A DNA stretch of 64,000 bases, from positions 372,001-436,000 of the forward strand of contig NZ_JACSPM010000003.1 of NCBI RefSeq assembly GCF_014837165.1, in the 5' to 3' direction. The stretch comes from Microbacterium gallinarum. Its GTDB lineage: Bacteria > Actinomycetota > Actinomycetes > Actinomycetales > Microbacteriaceae. Under the pieces are notes generated by a model. That model was given only the letters and a program-made list of their open reading frames with translations, was not told the DNA's origin and ran no database searches. Shown here in pieces: positions 33,751 to 42,591 of this stretch (the stretch's first letter is position 1; each line of letters opens with the position of its first letter). The position numbers and the translations under genes are program-made.

Positions 33751-34755
33751 CTACCCCGCGTCGGGGGCGTCGGTCTGCTGGGCCGCCTGACGCGCGCCCT
33801 CCGCCGCGCGCTGTGCCTCCCGCACGCGCTTGCGGAGGTTCTTGTCGGTGATCTGGCGGTCGCCCACGGCGCCGGGCGTCCACAGCTCGACGTCCTCGTC
33901 GCCGTAGCTGGTCTTCGAGGCGCGGCGCTTCACCTCGGGCGGAACCGCGCCCGGAGCGAGACGGCGCGCCCACAGCAGGAACCCGGTGTGCGCCACCATG
34001 CGGTGGTCTGGTCGCACCGCGAGTCCCTCGACGTGCCAGCCGCGCACCATCGTCTCGCTGGCCGCGGGCTCGGTGAACAGCCCGGTGCTGCGGAGGTACT
34101 CGGCCACACGGCTCAGCTGGGTCGCCGTGGCGATGTAGCAGAGCACGACGCCGCCCGGCGTCAGGGCGTCGGCGACCACGTCGATGCACTCCCACGGGGC
34201 CAGCATGTCGAGCACGACCCGATCGACGGATGCCGGGGCGACGGCATCCGGCAGCGCCTCCACCAGGTCGCCGACGACGACGCTCCAGTTCTCAGGGGTC
34301 TCGCCGAGGTACGTCTCGACGTTGGCCTGAGCGACCTCGGCGAACTCGGGGCGGCGCTCGAACGAGATCAGTCGGCCCTCGGCGCCCATGGCGCGCAGCA
34401 GCCAGAGGGAGAGCGCGCCCGAGCCGACCCCGGCCTCGACGACCACGGCGCCGGGGAACACGTCGGCCTCCGCGATGATCTGCGCGGCGTCCTTCGGGTA
34501 GACGATCGCCGCGCCGCGCGGCATGGACATGACGAAGTCGCGCAGGAGCGGCCGGAGTGCGAGGTACTCGTGGCCGCTGCTGTTGGCGACGACAGAGCCG
34601 TCGGGCTGGCCGACGAGCTGCTCGTGCTTGAGCACGCCGTGGTGCGTGTGCAGCTCGCCCTTCTCGCGCAGCGTGATCGTGTGCAGGCGGCCCTTGGGGC
34701 CGGTGAGCTGCACGCGGTCGCCGAAGCGGAAGGGGCCACGGGGTCGTTCGGTCAC
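33751..34755 (-). CDS. trmI: tRNA (adenine-58-N1) methyltransferase
   Basis: 334 residues. The N-terminal domain (GPFRFGDRVQL, then LHTHHGVLKHEQLVGQ) and the Rossmann methyltransferase core (VVEAGVGSGALSLWLLRAMG, SAM loop near residue 105, and DRVVLDMLAPWECID near residue 175) are those of TrmI. It methylates A58 of tRNA for thermal stability. Residues after ~275 form a basic, alanine-rich tail. The GTG overlaps the stop of the HAD gene (GTGA), so the pair is coupled. Confidence 0.94.
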   Translation of the reverse strand: MTERPRGPFRFGDRVQLTGPKGRLHTITLREKGELHTHHGVLKHEQLVGQPDGSVVANSSGHEYLALRPLLRDFVMSMPRGAAIVYPKDAAQIIAEADVFPGAVVVEAGVGSGALSLWLLRAMGAEGRLISFERRPEFAEVAQANVETYLGETPENWSVVVGDLVEALPDAVAPASVDRVVLDMLAPWECIDVVADALTPGGVVLCYIATATQLSRVAEYLRSTGLFTEPAASETMVRGWHVEGLAVRPDHRMVAHTGFLLWARRLAPGAVPPEVKRRASKTSYGDEDVELWTPGAVGDRQITDKNLRKRVREAQRAAEGARQAAQQTDAPDAG

Positions 34756-35435
34756 TTGGCGGCCTCCTTGGCGCGGTGTTCGGCGTGGAAGGATGCCACG
34801 TCCTGGGCGGTGCGCCCTTCGAGGGTCGGCCACACGGCATGCGCGCCCGCCCCCGCGATCGAGACCATGAGCGGCACGCCGATGGTGGCGGCGCCGGACG
34901 CGACCGCGGACCGCAGGCCGTTCGGCGAGTCTTCGATCGCGACCACCTCGTCGGGCGTGACGCCGAGCGCCTCGCACGCTTGCAGATACGGGTCGGGGAA
35001 CGGCTTGGGGCGGGTCGAGTCGTCGCCTGCGATCACCACGTCGAACGCCTCGAAGTCGATCAGGTCGACGACGGTGCGGGCCATGCGCCGCATCGACATC
35101 GTCACGAGCCCCGTCTTGATGCCCGCGGCGCGCAGGCTCGCGAGGAGCTCCCGCGCGCCCGGGCGGAACGGCACGCCCGTTTCGCCGAGCTGACGCATCA
35201 CGTCATCGGTGAGGTGATCGATGATGGCGTCGACGCTCATGCGCACGCCGGCGCTCTGGAAGATGCGGGCGGAGTCCTCGAGTCCCAGGCCGACGAGTGC
35301 CAGCGCCTGCTCGTGCGACCAGGTCCCGCCGAAGCGCTCGACGAGCGGCGTCTCGGCCGCCATCCAGTAGGGCTCGGTGTCGACGAGGGTTCCGTCCATG
35401 TCCCACAGGACGGCGGACAAGGGCGGTGCGCTCAC
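34752..35435 (-). CDS. HAD-family phosphatase
   Basis: 227 residues. Motif I is WDMDGTLVDT near residue 11 (nucleophile Asp and acid/base Asp), motif II serine/threonine is in GLVTMS near residue 110, and motifs III/IV are in KPFPDPYLQA and IEDSPNGLRSA near residues 145-170. The cap domain is of the C1 type. It is a small-molecule phosphatase of the beta-phosphoglucomutase/phosphoglycolate-phosphatase group; substrate unknown. It heads the operon with trmI, starting from a leaderless GTG. Confidence 0.92.
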   Translation of the reverse strand: MSAPPLSAVLWDMDGTLVDTEPYWMAAETPLVERFGGTWSHEQALALVGLGLEDSARIFQSAGVRMSVDAIIDHLTDDVMRQLGETGVPFRPGARELLASLRAAGIKTGLVTMSMRRMARTVVDLIDFEAFDVVIAGDDSTRPKPFPDPYLQACEALGVTPDEVVAIEDSPNGLRSAVASGAATIGVPLMVSIAGAGAHAVWPTLEGRTAQDVASFHAEHRAKEAAK

Positions 35436-35441
35436 CTCTCC

Positions 35442-35447
35442 ATGCTA
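35442..35447 (-). promoter_or_regulatory. -10 box before the HAD-trmI operon
   Basis: TAGCAT on the minus strand, 6 bases, then GTG at 35435. Confidence 0.6.
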
Positions 35448-35576
35448 CCCAGCGGCCCGCCGCCGCCCCGCCGAAGTCGCGCGGTGGCGGGATGCCCGGC
35501 ACGCGCGTGCAACCGACCACAGGCGGTGTGCCGGGCCTATCCTGGAAGGACCCGCACCGCGGGTGGAGGAGGTCTC

Positions 35577-36443
35577 GTGGACGGACTGGGACGCCGGGTG
35601 CTCGTCGCCGCGTTCGACGGGTGGAACGATGCCGGCGAGGCCGCATCGTCCGCCGTCACGCAGTTGCGCGAGGGCGGGACGTACGAGACCGTGTTCTCGG
35701 TCGACCCCGAGCTGTACTTCGACTACCAGTACACCCGTCCGCAGATCGCCGCCGACGCGGACGGCAAGCGCGCGCTGCGGTGGCCCGAAGCATCCCTCCT
35801 CCGTCCCACCCGCACGACGCGCGGCGGCACCCAGCTCTGGCTCCTGACCGGCGTGGAGCCCGCACGCGCCTGGCAGGCGTTCGCGTCCGAATTCATCGAC
35901 ATCGCACTCCGCGAGGACATCACGGGCTTCCTGTCGATGGGGTCGATGATGTCGGACGTGCCGCACACCCGCCCCATCTCCGTGTTCGCCGGCAGCGACA
36001 ATGACGCACTCCGCACGTCGCTGGAGCTCGAGCGGAGCACGTATGAGGGTCCGGTGGGCATCCTGAGCGTGCTCGGTCACGCGGCCGACGCCGCCGGCAT
36101 CCCCGCGGCGAGCCTGTGGGCCAGCGTGCCGCACTACGTCGCGGGGCACACGCCGTCGCCCAAGGCGACGCTCGCGCTGCTCGACCGGCTGGAGGACCTC
36201 ACCGGCGCCACCGTGCCCCGTGGCGATCTGGCGACCGAAGCGGCGGCATGGGAGGCGTCCATCGACGCGGCCGCGGCCGACGACGAGGAGATGACGGAGT
36301 ACATCCGCCAGCTCGAGCGCACGCGCGATACGTGGGACTCCCCCGAGGCGTCCGGCGACGCGATCGCCCAGGAGTTCGAGCGGTACCTCCGTCGCGGCGG
36401 AGACGGCCCGACCAAGCCGGGCCGCGACGACCCGCGTCGCTGA
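35577..36443 (+). CDS. PAC2-family protein
   Basis: 288 residues of the PAC2 (proteasome assembly chaperone 2) superfamily: VLVAAFDGWNDAGEAA at the N-terminus, QLWLLTGVEPARAW near residue 90, and GILSVLGHAADAAGIPAASLWASVPHYV near residue 165. Eukaryotic and archaeal homologues help to build the 20S proteasome. The GTG follows GGAGGAGG closely; a longer upstream frame overlaps the divergent HAD gene and is rejected. Proteins of this family also occur in proteasome-free bacteria, so its job here is open. Confidence 0.9.
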   Translation: MDGLGRRVLVAAFDGWNDAGEAASSAVTQLREGGTYETVFSVDPELYFDYQYTRPQIAADADGKRALRWPEASLLRPTRTTRGGTQLWLLTGVEPARAWQAFASEFIDIALREDITGFLSMGSMMSDVPHTRPISVFAGSDNDALRTSLELERSTYEGPVGILSVLGHAADAAGIPAASLWASVPHYVAGHTPSPKATLALLDRLEDLTGATVPRGDLATEAAAWEASIDAAAADDEEMTEYIRQLERTRDTWDSPEASGDAIAQEFERYLRRGGDGPTKPGRDDPRR

Positions 36444-36448
36444 GCGCG

Positions 36449-37270
36449 CTACGCCGAGATCGCGCCCACGCTCAGCAGCACCAGCAGCGTCGACCCGAGT
36501 GCCACGCGGTAGACGACGAAGGGCAGGAAGCTGTGCTTGGAGATCCAGTTCATGAAGAACGCGATCACGCCGAGCGCGACGAAGAAGGCGACCACCGTGG
36601 CGACCGCCGTCTCGCCGAGCGTGAAGACGCCCGGCTCGTTCCAGCTCTTGGCCAGCTGGTAGAACCCGCTGCCGAAGACCGCAGGGATCGCCAGGAGGAA
36701 GGCGTATCGGGCCGCTGCCGAGCGCTCGTAGCCCATGAAGAGTCCGGCCGTGATCGTGCCGCCCGACCGTGAGACGCCCGGGATCAGCGCGAGCGACTGC
36801 GCGAACCCGTAGATCACACCGTGGCCGACGGTGATGTCCTGCAGCTTGCGCTTCTTCGCGCCCACGTGGTCGGCGATGCCGAGGAGCACACCGAAGAAGA
36901 TGAGCATGCCGGCAACCAGCCACAGCGACCGGAACGTGGTCTCGATCTGGTCCTGGAACAGCAGCCCGAGCACCACGATCGGGATGCTGCCGATGATGAT
37001 CAGCCAGCCCATCTTCGCGTCGGGGTCGTTGCGCGGGATGCGTCCGACCAGCGCCCGGCACCACTGGCCGAAGATCCGCACGATGTCGCGCCAGAAGAAG
37101 AGCACGACGGCGGCCTCGGTGCCGATCTGCGTGATCGCGGTGAACGCCGCACCCGGGTCCTGAGCCGACGGCAGGAACTCCCCCAGGATGCGCAGGTGCG
37201 CGCTGGAGGACACGGGCAGGAACTCGGTGAGTCCCTGCACGAGACCGAGGATGATCGCCTCGAGGAGCAT
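36449..37270 (-). CDS. uppP: Undecaprenyl-diphosphatase UppP
   Basis: 273 residues, about eight membrane spans. Signatures are [11 protein letters not shown] near residue 15 and [13 protein letters not shown] near residue 165, the two active-site loops. It removes a phosphate from undecaprenyl diphosphate to recycle the lipid carrier of cell-wall synthesis and confers some bacitracin tolerance. The ATG follows AAAGG. It lies 46 bases after the M20 peptidase gene, likely on one transcript, and ends 5 bases from the convergent PAC2 stop. Confidence 0.96.
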   Translation of the reverse strand: MLLEAIILGLVQGLTEFLPVSSSAHLRILGEFLPSAQDPGAAFTAITQIGTEAAVVLFFWRDIVRIFGQWCRALVGRIPRNDPDAKMGWLIIIGSIPIVVLGLLFQDQIETTFRSLWLVAGMLIFFGVLLGIADHVGAKKRKLQDITVGHGVIYGFAQSLALIPGVSRSGGTITAGLFMGYERSAAARYAFLLAIPAVFGSGFYQLAKSWNEPGVFTLGETAVATVVAFFVALGVIAFFMNWISKHSFLPFVVYRVALGSTLLVLLSVGAISA

Positions 37271-37316
37271 GGGCGCCTTTCGATGCGGGATGCCGGGGCG
37301 CGGCATCCGCTGTCTG

Positions 37317-38615
37317 TCAGTACGTGCGGAGGAGATCGGTCAGCACGCGCTGACCGAATTCGAGGGCGTCGATGGGCACGCGCTCGTCGACGCCGTGGAA
37401 CATCCCCGTGAAGTCGAGGTCGGCGGGAAGCCGCAGCGGGGCGAAGCCGTACCCCGTGATGCCCAGGTAGGCGAGCGCCTTGTTGTCGGTGCCGCCGCCC
37501 ATCAGGTAGGGGATGACGGGCACGCCGGGGTCGTGGCGGTCGAGTGCCGACACCATCGCGTCGACGAGATCGCCGGCGAAGGGCACCTCGAGCCCGATGT
37601 CCTGGTGCACGACCTCGACCGTGACGTCGTCGCCGACGATGCGGCGGATGTGGGCCAGCGCGGCGTCCTCGGTGCCGGGGAGCACGCGCACGTCGATCAG
37701 CGCCTCGGCGCGATCCGGGATGACGTTGTGCTTGTAGCCGGCGGTGAGTCCGGTCGGGTTGGTGGTGGTCCGCAGGGTGGAGCGGAGGAAGCCGGATGCC
37801 GCGCCAGTCGCCGCGGCGATCTCGTCGGCGTCGCCCGTGCCGCCCGTGAGGGCGCCGAGACGCTCGGCCATCTCGCGCGTCGTCTCGGTGAGCGTGACGG
37901 GCCACTCCGTGCGTCCCAGCGCGGCGACCGCCACTGCGAGCTTCGTGACGGCGTTGTCGCCGTGGAAGCTGGAGCCGTGCGCCGCACGCCCGCGCGCCAC
38001 GAGGCGGATCCAGATGAGTGCCTTCTCCCCCACCTGCAGGAGGTACGCGCGGCGGTCGCCGACGGCGATCGAGTACCCGCCGACCTCGCTGATCGCCTCG
38101 GTCGCCCCGGCGAACCACTCGGGCTTGTTCTGGATCACCAGCGCGGAGCCCTCGACGCCGCCGTTCTCCTCGTCGGCGAAGAAGGTCAGCACGAGGTCGC
38201 GCTCGGGCTGCTCGCCCGCGCGCAGGATGTCGGCCACCGATGTGAGGATCATGGCGTCCATGTCCTTCATGTCGACGGCACCGCGGCCCCACAGCATCCC
38301 GTCGCGCACGACGCCCTCGAACGGGTCGACGCTCCAGTCCTCGGCGATCGCCGGCACCACGTCGAGGTGACCGTGCAGGACCAGCGCCGGCTTGGAGTGG
38401 TCACGGCCGGGAACGCGCGCCATCACGTTCGTGCGGTGCGGGATCGGCTCGTAATACTCGGGAGTGAGCCCGAGCCGCTCGAGATAGGCGCCGACGTATT
38501 CGGCGGCTTCGCGCTCGCCCGCGGCGCGTCCGCCGCCATGGTTCGTCGTGTCGAAGCGGATGAGATCACGGGCGACGGAGGCGACTTCGGGCAGCTCCAC
38601 GTCGGAAGAAGACAT
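37317..38615 (-). CDS. M20/M25/M40-family metallopeptidase
   Basis: 432 residues with the di-zinc site residues in [10 protein letters not shown] near residue 85, GRGAVDMKD near residue 118 and FFADEENGG near residue 150, and a [10 protein letters not shown] stretch near residue 215 in the lid domain. M20 enzymes are dipeptidases, carboxypeptidases or acyl-amino acid deacylases, cutting small substrates. The ATG at 38615 is preferred over 38624 since it lies 7 bases after a TAGGTT box. UppP follows on the same strand. Confidence 0.94.
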   Translation of the reverse strand: MSSSDVELPEVASVARDLIRFDTTNHGGGRAAGEREAAEYVGAYLERLGLTPEYYEPIPHRTNVMARVPGRDHSKPALVLHGHLDVVPAIAEDWSVDPFEGVVRDGMLWGRGAVDMKDMDAMILTSVADILRAGEQPERDLVLTFFADEENGGVEGSALVIQNKPEWFAGATEAISEVGGYSIAVGDRRAYLLQVGEKALIWIRLVARGRAAHGSSFHGDNAVTKLAVAVAALGRTEWPVTLTETTREMAERLGALTGGTGDADEIAAATGAASGFLRSTLRTTTNPTGLTAGYKHNVIPDRAEALIDVRVLPGTEDAALAHIRRIVGDDVTVEVVHQDIGLEVPFAGDLVDAMVSALDRHDPGVPVIPYLMGGGTDNKALAYLGITGYGFAPLRLPADLDFTGMFHGVDERVPIDALEFGQRVLTDLLRTY

Positions 38616-38622
38616 GCCGACC

Positions 38623-38628
38623 AACCTA
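38623..38628 (-). promoter_or_regulatory. -10 box before the M20 peptidase gene
   Basis: TAGGTT on the minus strand, 7 bases, then ATG at 38615. Confidence 0.6.
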
Positions 38629-38640
38629 TCCTCTCGACGA

Positions 38641-38668
38641 AGAAGGCCCCCTTTCGGGGGCCTTCTTC
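38641..38668 (-). terminator. Terminator of the tRNA-Leu gene
   Basis: AAGAAGGCCCCC (38641-38652) pairs exactly with GGGGGCCTTCTT (38657-38668) over the loop TTTC. On the minus strand it follows the tRNA 3' end by 8 bases and ends in a T-rich run. Confidence 0.85.
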
Positions 38669-38675
38669 CTACTGT

Positions 38676-38759
38676 GCGCGAGGGGGGACTTGAACCCCCA
38701 CGCCCTATACGGGCACTAGCACCTCAAGCTAGCGCGTCTACCTATTCCGCCACCCGCGC
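38676..38759 (-). tRNA. tRNA-Leu, anticodon GAG
   Basis: On the minus strand the 84-base cloverleaf starts GCGCGGG and ends CTCGCGC plus discriminator A, a pairing of seven acceptor bases with one G-T. The anticodon stem GCTAG/CTAGT-like holds the loop TTGAGGT with anticodon GAG at 38723-38725. The long variable arm (GTGCCCGTATAGGGCGT) is the type II form expected for leucine, and the T-arm reads GGGGGTTCAAGTCCCCC. No CCA is encoded. Confidence 0.96.
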
Positions 38760-38790
38760 AGGTGGTTTTCGGTTTCGCAACCGAGGAATG

Positions 38791-38796
38791 ACATTA
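38791..38796 (-). promoter_or_regulatory. -10 box of the tRNA-Leu promoter
   Basis: TAATGT on the minus strand, about 31 bases before the tRNA 5' end. TTCGTT 18 bases upstream (38815-38820) is a possible -35. Confidence 0.5.
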
Positions 38797-38841
38797 CCAC
38801 GTCGCCTGGGGTACAACGAATCGGCACGGACCCCGCGCGCG

Positions 38842-39930
38842 TCAGCCCAGGGTGACGCCGAAGAGCAGCCCGAGGGCGTACGTGACGGCCGCGGCGCCGA
38901 AGCCGATCGCGAGCTGGCGCAGGGCGCGGCGCAGCGGGGGCGCGCCCGAGAGCAGCCCCACCGCCGCGCCCGTGCACATCAGCGCGCTGCCCACGAGTGC
39001 GAGCGCCAGGACGATCGCGGCGAGCCCCGACAGCCCGAAGATCCAGGGCAGCACCGGGATGATCGCGCCGGAGGCGAAGAAGAGGAAGCTCGACAGCGCC
39101 GCGCTCCACGCGCTGCCGACGACCTCGCCGTGGTCGATGACCTCGATCGACGACGAGTGGGTGCGTCCCTGCCCGAGAGCGCGTGCCGCCTCGACCGCCT
39201 GTCGCGCGCGGGCGGTCGCCTCGGCTTCGGCCATCCCCCGGGTGCGGTAGACGAGCGCGAGCTCGTTGGCATCGATGTCGAGGTGCGGGATCGCGCCGTC
39301 GGCGAAGGTGCTCGGCTGGGTGGACTGGAGCAGCTCGCGCTGGGAGCGCACCGAGACGAACTCGCCCGCGCCCATCGACAGCGCGCCGGCCAGCAGCCCC
39401 GCGATGCCGCTGAAGAGCACGAACTGCGCGGAGACGCCGGTCGCGCCGATGCCCATCACGAGCGCGAGGTTCGACACGAGCCCGTCGTTCGCCCCGAACA
39501 CGGCGGCGCGGAAGGTGCCGGACAGGCGCCGCCGACCTCGTGCGGCGAGACCCCGGACGACTTCGTGGTGGATCTTCTCGTCGGCACCCATCGCCGGTGT
39601 CGCGAACGGCTCGTCGTCGTACGGCGAGCGGGCTTCGGCGTTCTGCGCGAGCGCCAGGACGAAGATCGACCCGAACCGCTTCGCCATCCAGCCGAGCAGG
39701 ACGGTGCGCACGTCCGGGCGGGGCAGCCGCGCGGGCTCGCCGCCGAGCAGCCGCAGCCAGTGCGCCTCGTGCCGGCCCTCGGCGTCGGCGAGGGCCGTCA
39801 GGATCTCGCGCTCTTCGCCGCTGCGGCGGGCCGCCAGTTCTCGGTACACGTGGGCTTCGGCGCGCTCGTTCACCAGGTAGCGCGCCCAGCGCCGTCGCTC
39901 GCGGGACGTGGGGGAAGCGGGCACGCTCAC
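38842..39930 (-). CDS. VIT1/CCC1-family metal transporter with ferritin-like head
   Basis: 362 residues. The first ~110 residues form a rubrerythrin/ferritin-like helical head (EREILTALADAEGRHEAHW). The rest is the VIT1/CCC1 transporter with five membrane spans (FGANDGLVSNLALVMG near residue 145, GALSMGAGEFVSV near residue 185, and three C-terminal spans). These carry iron or manganese out of the cytoplasm, so metal storage or detoxification is likely. The GTG/ATG at 39930 follows GGAGGCC. It stands alone between tRNA-Leu and an SRPBCC gene. Confidence 0.92.
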   Translation of the reverse strand: MSVPASPTSRERRRWARYLVNERAEAHVYRELAARRSGEEREILTALADAEGRHEAHWLRLLGGEPARLPRPDVRTVLLGWMAKRFGSIFVLALAQNAEARSPYDDEPFATPAMGADEKIHHEVVRGLAARGRRRLSGTFRAAVFGANDGLVSNLALVMGIGATGVSAQFVLFSGIAGLLAGALSMGAGEFVSVRSQRELLQSTQPSTFADGAIPHLDIDANELALVYRTRGMAEAEATARARQAVEAARALGQGRTHSSSIEVIDHGEVVGSAWSAALSSFLFFASGAIIPVLPWIFGLSGLAAIVLALALVGSALMCTGAAVGLLSGAPPLRRALRQLAIGFGAAAVTYALGLLFGVTLG

Positions 39931-40038
39931 AGAAGGCCTCCGGGCCGGGTTCTAGGGGACCTGTCCACGGTAGTCACCGAGCGGATGCCGCACCCCTCGA
40001 AGCCGCGGATTGACAGCATTTCGGGGCTCCGAACCGCG

Positions 40039-40539
40039 TCACCCGGTGCGTCTCGCGAGTTCCTTGCGGAGCCCCCGCTCCCCTGCCCTCATCACGTGCG
40101 CGTGGGCGCGCTCGAACGCCGGGCGCAGCGCCCACGCCCACGTGTTCATCCAGCGACGCTCGGTCACGACGTCCCAGTGGAAGACGACGACGGATGCCGC
40201 GTCGCCGTCCGGCTCGACCGACACGCGCCCCCGGCCGCGCAGATCGCCTGCGCTCGAGGCCGCGAGCGTGCGCCCGGGCCCGACGTCGTCGACGGTGAGG
40301 CGCACGCGCAGCCGGTAGCACAGCGGGCTCCGGACCGTGAGGCGGAGGGTCGCGCCGGCTGCCAGCGACGGGGGCGCGTCCTCGAAGCGGACTCCGGGCC
40401 ACCAGGTCGTGCCGGGGCCGGTCGGGTCAGGGGCTCCATCGCCAGAAGGCGTCGTGATCATCCGGACCGTCTCGCGCCACACCCGCTCGGCGCCGGCCGG
40501 CACGCTCCACCGCGAGACGAACGAGTACTCCGCGGGCAT
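40039..40539 (-). CDS. SRPBCC/polyketide-cyclase-like protein
   Basis: 166 residues with the Bet v 1-like layout: FVSRWSVPAGAERVWRETVRM, a series of beta-strands (RLTVDDVGPGRTLAASSAG near residue 80), and a C-terminal helix (WALRPAFERAHAHVMRAGERGL). It is expected to bind a hydrophobic ligand in an internal cavity; no catalytic residues can be assigned. It begins 6 bases downstream of TAGACT and lies 30 bases from the helicase stop. Confidence 0.82.
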   Translation of the reverse strand: MPAEYSFVSRWSVPAGAERVWRETVRMITTPSGDGAPDPTGPGTTWWPGVRFEDAPPSLAAGATLRLTVRSPLCYRLRVRLTVDDVGPGRTLAASSAGDLRGRGRVSVEPDGDAASVVVFHWDVVTERRWMNTWAWALRPAFERAHAHVMRAGERGLRKELARRTG

Positions 40540-40545
40540 GCCCGG

Positions 40546-40551
40546 AGTCTA
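40546..40551 (-). promoter_or_regulatory. -10 box before the SRPBCC gene
   Basis: TAGACT on the minus strand, 6 bases, then ATG at 40539. It separates this gene from the helicase, which runs the same way. Confidence 0.6.
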
Positions 40552-40569
40552 GGCGGCGGGTGCCGCGCG

Positions 40570-42447
40570 TCAGGAGTGCACGCGCTTGCGCAGCACGTCG
40601 ATGCGCGACTGGAGCTGGGCGACCGTGGCGTGCGAGACGGCCGGGCCGCCGCAGATGCGCCGCAGCTCGGCGTGCACCAGACCGTGTGGCTCGCCGGACT
40701 GGCGGGCATAGAGCCCGACGAGGCTGTTCAGCAGCTGGCGCTGCTCCTTGAGCGATCGGTGCAGCGCCTGCGGCAGGACGGGCTCGGACTCGCCCGGCGG
40801 GTTCTGGGCCTCGCGCGCTTCGCGGACGCGCCGATGCCTGCCTTGACGCGCCTGCCGCTGCATCAGGAGCTCGTGCACGTGCTCGGGCTCGAGGAGTCCG
40901 GGAAGCCCCAGGAACTCCTCCTCCTCGGGCGTTCCGGGCACGGCGAGCTGGCCGAACTCCTTGCCGTCGAACAGCACGCGGTCGAAGTGGGCGTGCGAGC
41001 CGAGCGCCTGGTACTCGAACTCCTCGGTGAGCGCGTCGGACGCCTTGTCCTCGCGCTCGGCGGCGTCCATCAGGTCTTCTTCGGCGTTCCACTCGTCGCC
41101 GTCGCCGTCGCGGTCGAGTGCGTGGTCGCGCTGCCGCTCCATCTCGTTGGCGAGGGCGAGCAGCTGGGGCACGTTCGGAAGGAAGACGCTCGCTGTCTCG
41201 CCGCGGCGCCGTGCGCGCACGAAGCGCCCGATGGCCTGCGCGAAGAACAGCGGCGTCGAGGCCGACGTGGCGTACACCCCGACGGCGAGGCGCGGCACGT
41301 CCACGCCCTCCGACACCATGCGCACCGCGACCATCCAGCGGGTGTCGTCCTTGGAGAACGCCTCGATGCGCGAGGACGCCTCGGCCTCGTCGGAGAGGAC
41401 GACCGTGACATCCTCTCCGGAGATGCCCCGAAGGATCTCGGCGTAGGCGCGCGCGGCGGTCTGGTCGGTCGCGATCACCAGTCCCCCGGCGTCCGGCACC
41501 TGCTCGCGGACCTCGGACAAGCGCCGGTCGGCGGAGCGCAGCACCGCCTGGATCCACTCCCCCTCGGGCGAGAGCGCCGTGCGCCACGCCTGCGAGGTGA
41601 TGTCCTTCGTGTTGTCCTGGCCGAGCTGCGCCTCCATCTCGTCACCGGTCTTGGTTCGCCAGCGCATCTGCCCGGCGTAGACCATGAACATCACCGGGCG
41701 CACGACGCCGTCCTCGAGCGCGCGACGGTAGCCGTAGGCGTAGTCGGTGCGCGAGACGCGGATGCCCTTCTCGTCGGGGTGGTACTCGACGAACGGGATC
41801 GGTGCGGTGTCGCTGCGGAACGGCGTGCCCGAGAGCAGGAGCCGGCGCGTGGCACGGCTGTACGCCTCGCGCAGCGCGTCGCCCCAGCTGAGGGCGTCGC
41901 CGCCGTGGTGGACCTCGTCGAGGATCACCAGAGTGCGGGCATCCATCGTCAGACGCTGATGGACAGATGCCTTGACCGCCACCTGCGCGTAGGTGACGGC
42001 CACCCCGTGGTAGTGCCGGGCGGGCGCGAAGTGGCGGTTGCTGAAGGCGGGGTCGAGGCGGATCGACACGCGCGCGGCGGCGTCGGCCCACTGCGTCTTC
42101 AGATGCTCGGTCGGTGCGACCACGACGATCCGGTCGATGATGCGGCGGCGCAGCAGCTCGCTCGCGAGCCGCAGGGCGAAGGTGGTCTTGCCGGCGCCCG
42201 GCGTGGCCGCGGCGAGGAAGTCGCGCGGTCCGCCGCCCGGCCCGTCCGGCCCGTCCAGCTCGAAGTAGAGATCGAGCGCCTCGGCCTGCCAGGCGCGCAG
42301 ACGCTGCGCGGTTCCCCACGGCGCACGCTGGGGATAGGTGGGCGAGAGGTGATCGGCGGCTCTGCCGCCGAGTGGAACAGACGCCTTGGCGAAGCTGCCG
42401 AAATGCGCCTCCTCGCGGGTGGCGTCGAGGACCGTCTCGTCGTCCAT
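40570..42447 (-). CDS. DEAD/DEAH-box helicase, XPB/RadD-like
   Basis: 625 residues. Walker A ATPGAGKTTF lies near residue 80, the DEVHHGGD box near residue 165, and motif VI QAIGRFVRARRRGE near residue 400. This core resembles SSL2/XPB and RadD-type superfamily 2 helicases linked to DNA repair. The C-terminal ~190 residues are helical with no domain I recognise and an acidic, charged stretch (DGDEWNAEEDLMDAAERED). The ATG at 42447 is set by GGGGAGG upstream; the open frame starts earlier at 42471. The role is inferred from the helicase type only. Confidence 0.9.
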   Translation of the reverse strand: MDDETVLDATREEAHFGSFAKASVPLGGRAADHLSPTYPQRAPWGTAQRLRAWQAEALDLYFELDGPDGPGGGPRDFLAAATPGAGKTTFALRLASELLRRRIIDRIVVVAPTEHLKTQWADAAARVSIRLDPAFSNRHFAPARHYHGVAVTYAQVAVKASVHQRLTMDARTLVILDEVHHGGDALSWGDALREAYSRATRRLLLSGTPFRSDTAPIPFVEYHPDEKGIRVSRTDYAYGYRRALEDGVVRPVMFMVYAGQMRWRTKTGDEMEAQLGQDNTKDITSQAWRTALSPEGEWIQAVLRSADRRLSEVREQVPDAGGLVIATDQTAARAYAEILRGISGEDVTVVLSDEAEASSRIEAFSKDDTRWMVAVRMVSEGVDVPRLAVGVYATSASTPLFFAQAIGRFVRARRRGETASVFLPNVPQLLALANEMERQRDHALDRDGDGDEWNAEEDLMDAAEREDKASDALTEEFEYQALGSHAHFDRVLFDGKEFGQLAVPGTPEEEEFLGLPGLLEPEHVHELLMQRQARQGRHRRVREAREAQNPPGESEPVLPQALHRSLKEQRQLLNSLVGLYARQSGEPHGLVHAELRRICGGPAVSHATVAQLQSRIDVLRKRVHS

Positions 42448-42591
42448 TGCACCTCCCCGCCTGCCGCGCACAACGAGTCACAACCTTAACCGAGCGCGAC
42501 GACAACGCCCGTCACCGCACCCACGGCTGCGGCATCCGGTCCCCGTCCGCACCCCGCGGTAGCCTGTCTGTCGGCCACGAACCGAGGAACC

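Noticed and set aside
31855..35193. A 1112-codon plus-strand frame opposite pafB, the FKBP gene and trmI
   Set aside because: Same reason: an antisense open frame over three recognisable genes.
34776..35576. An N-terminal extension of the PAC2 gene
   Set aside because: It runs antisense through the HAD phosphatase gene, while GTG 35577 has a strong GGAGGAGG site.
37288..37308. GGATGCCG-GGGCG-CGGCATCC as a terminator between the M20 and uppP genes
   Set aside because: It has no T tract and is just two facing copies of the genome-wide GGATGCC word, so it need not be a terminator.
38548..42489. A 1313-codon plus-strand frame covering the tRNA, VIT, SRPBCC and helicase genes
   Set aside because: It is antisense to four well-supported genes and to a tRNA. 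In DNA of 70 percent GC the opposite strand of codons with C/G third bases rarely makes stops. Its translation matches no protein family.
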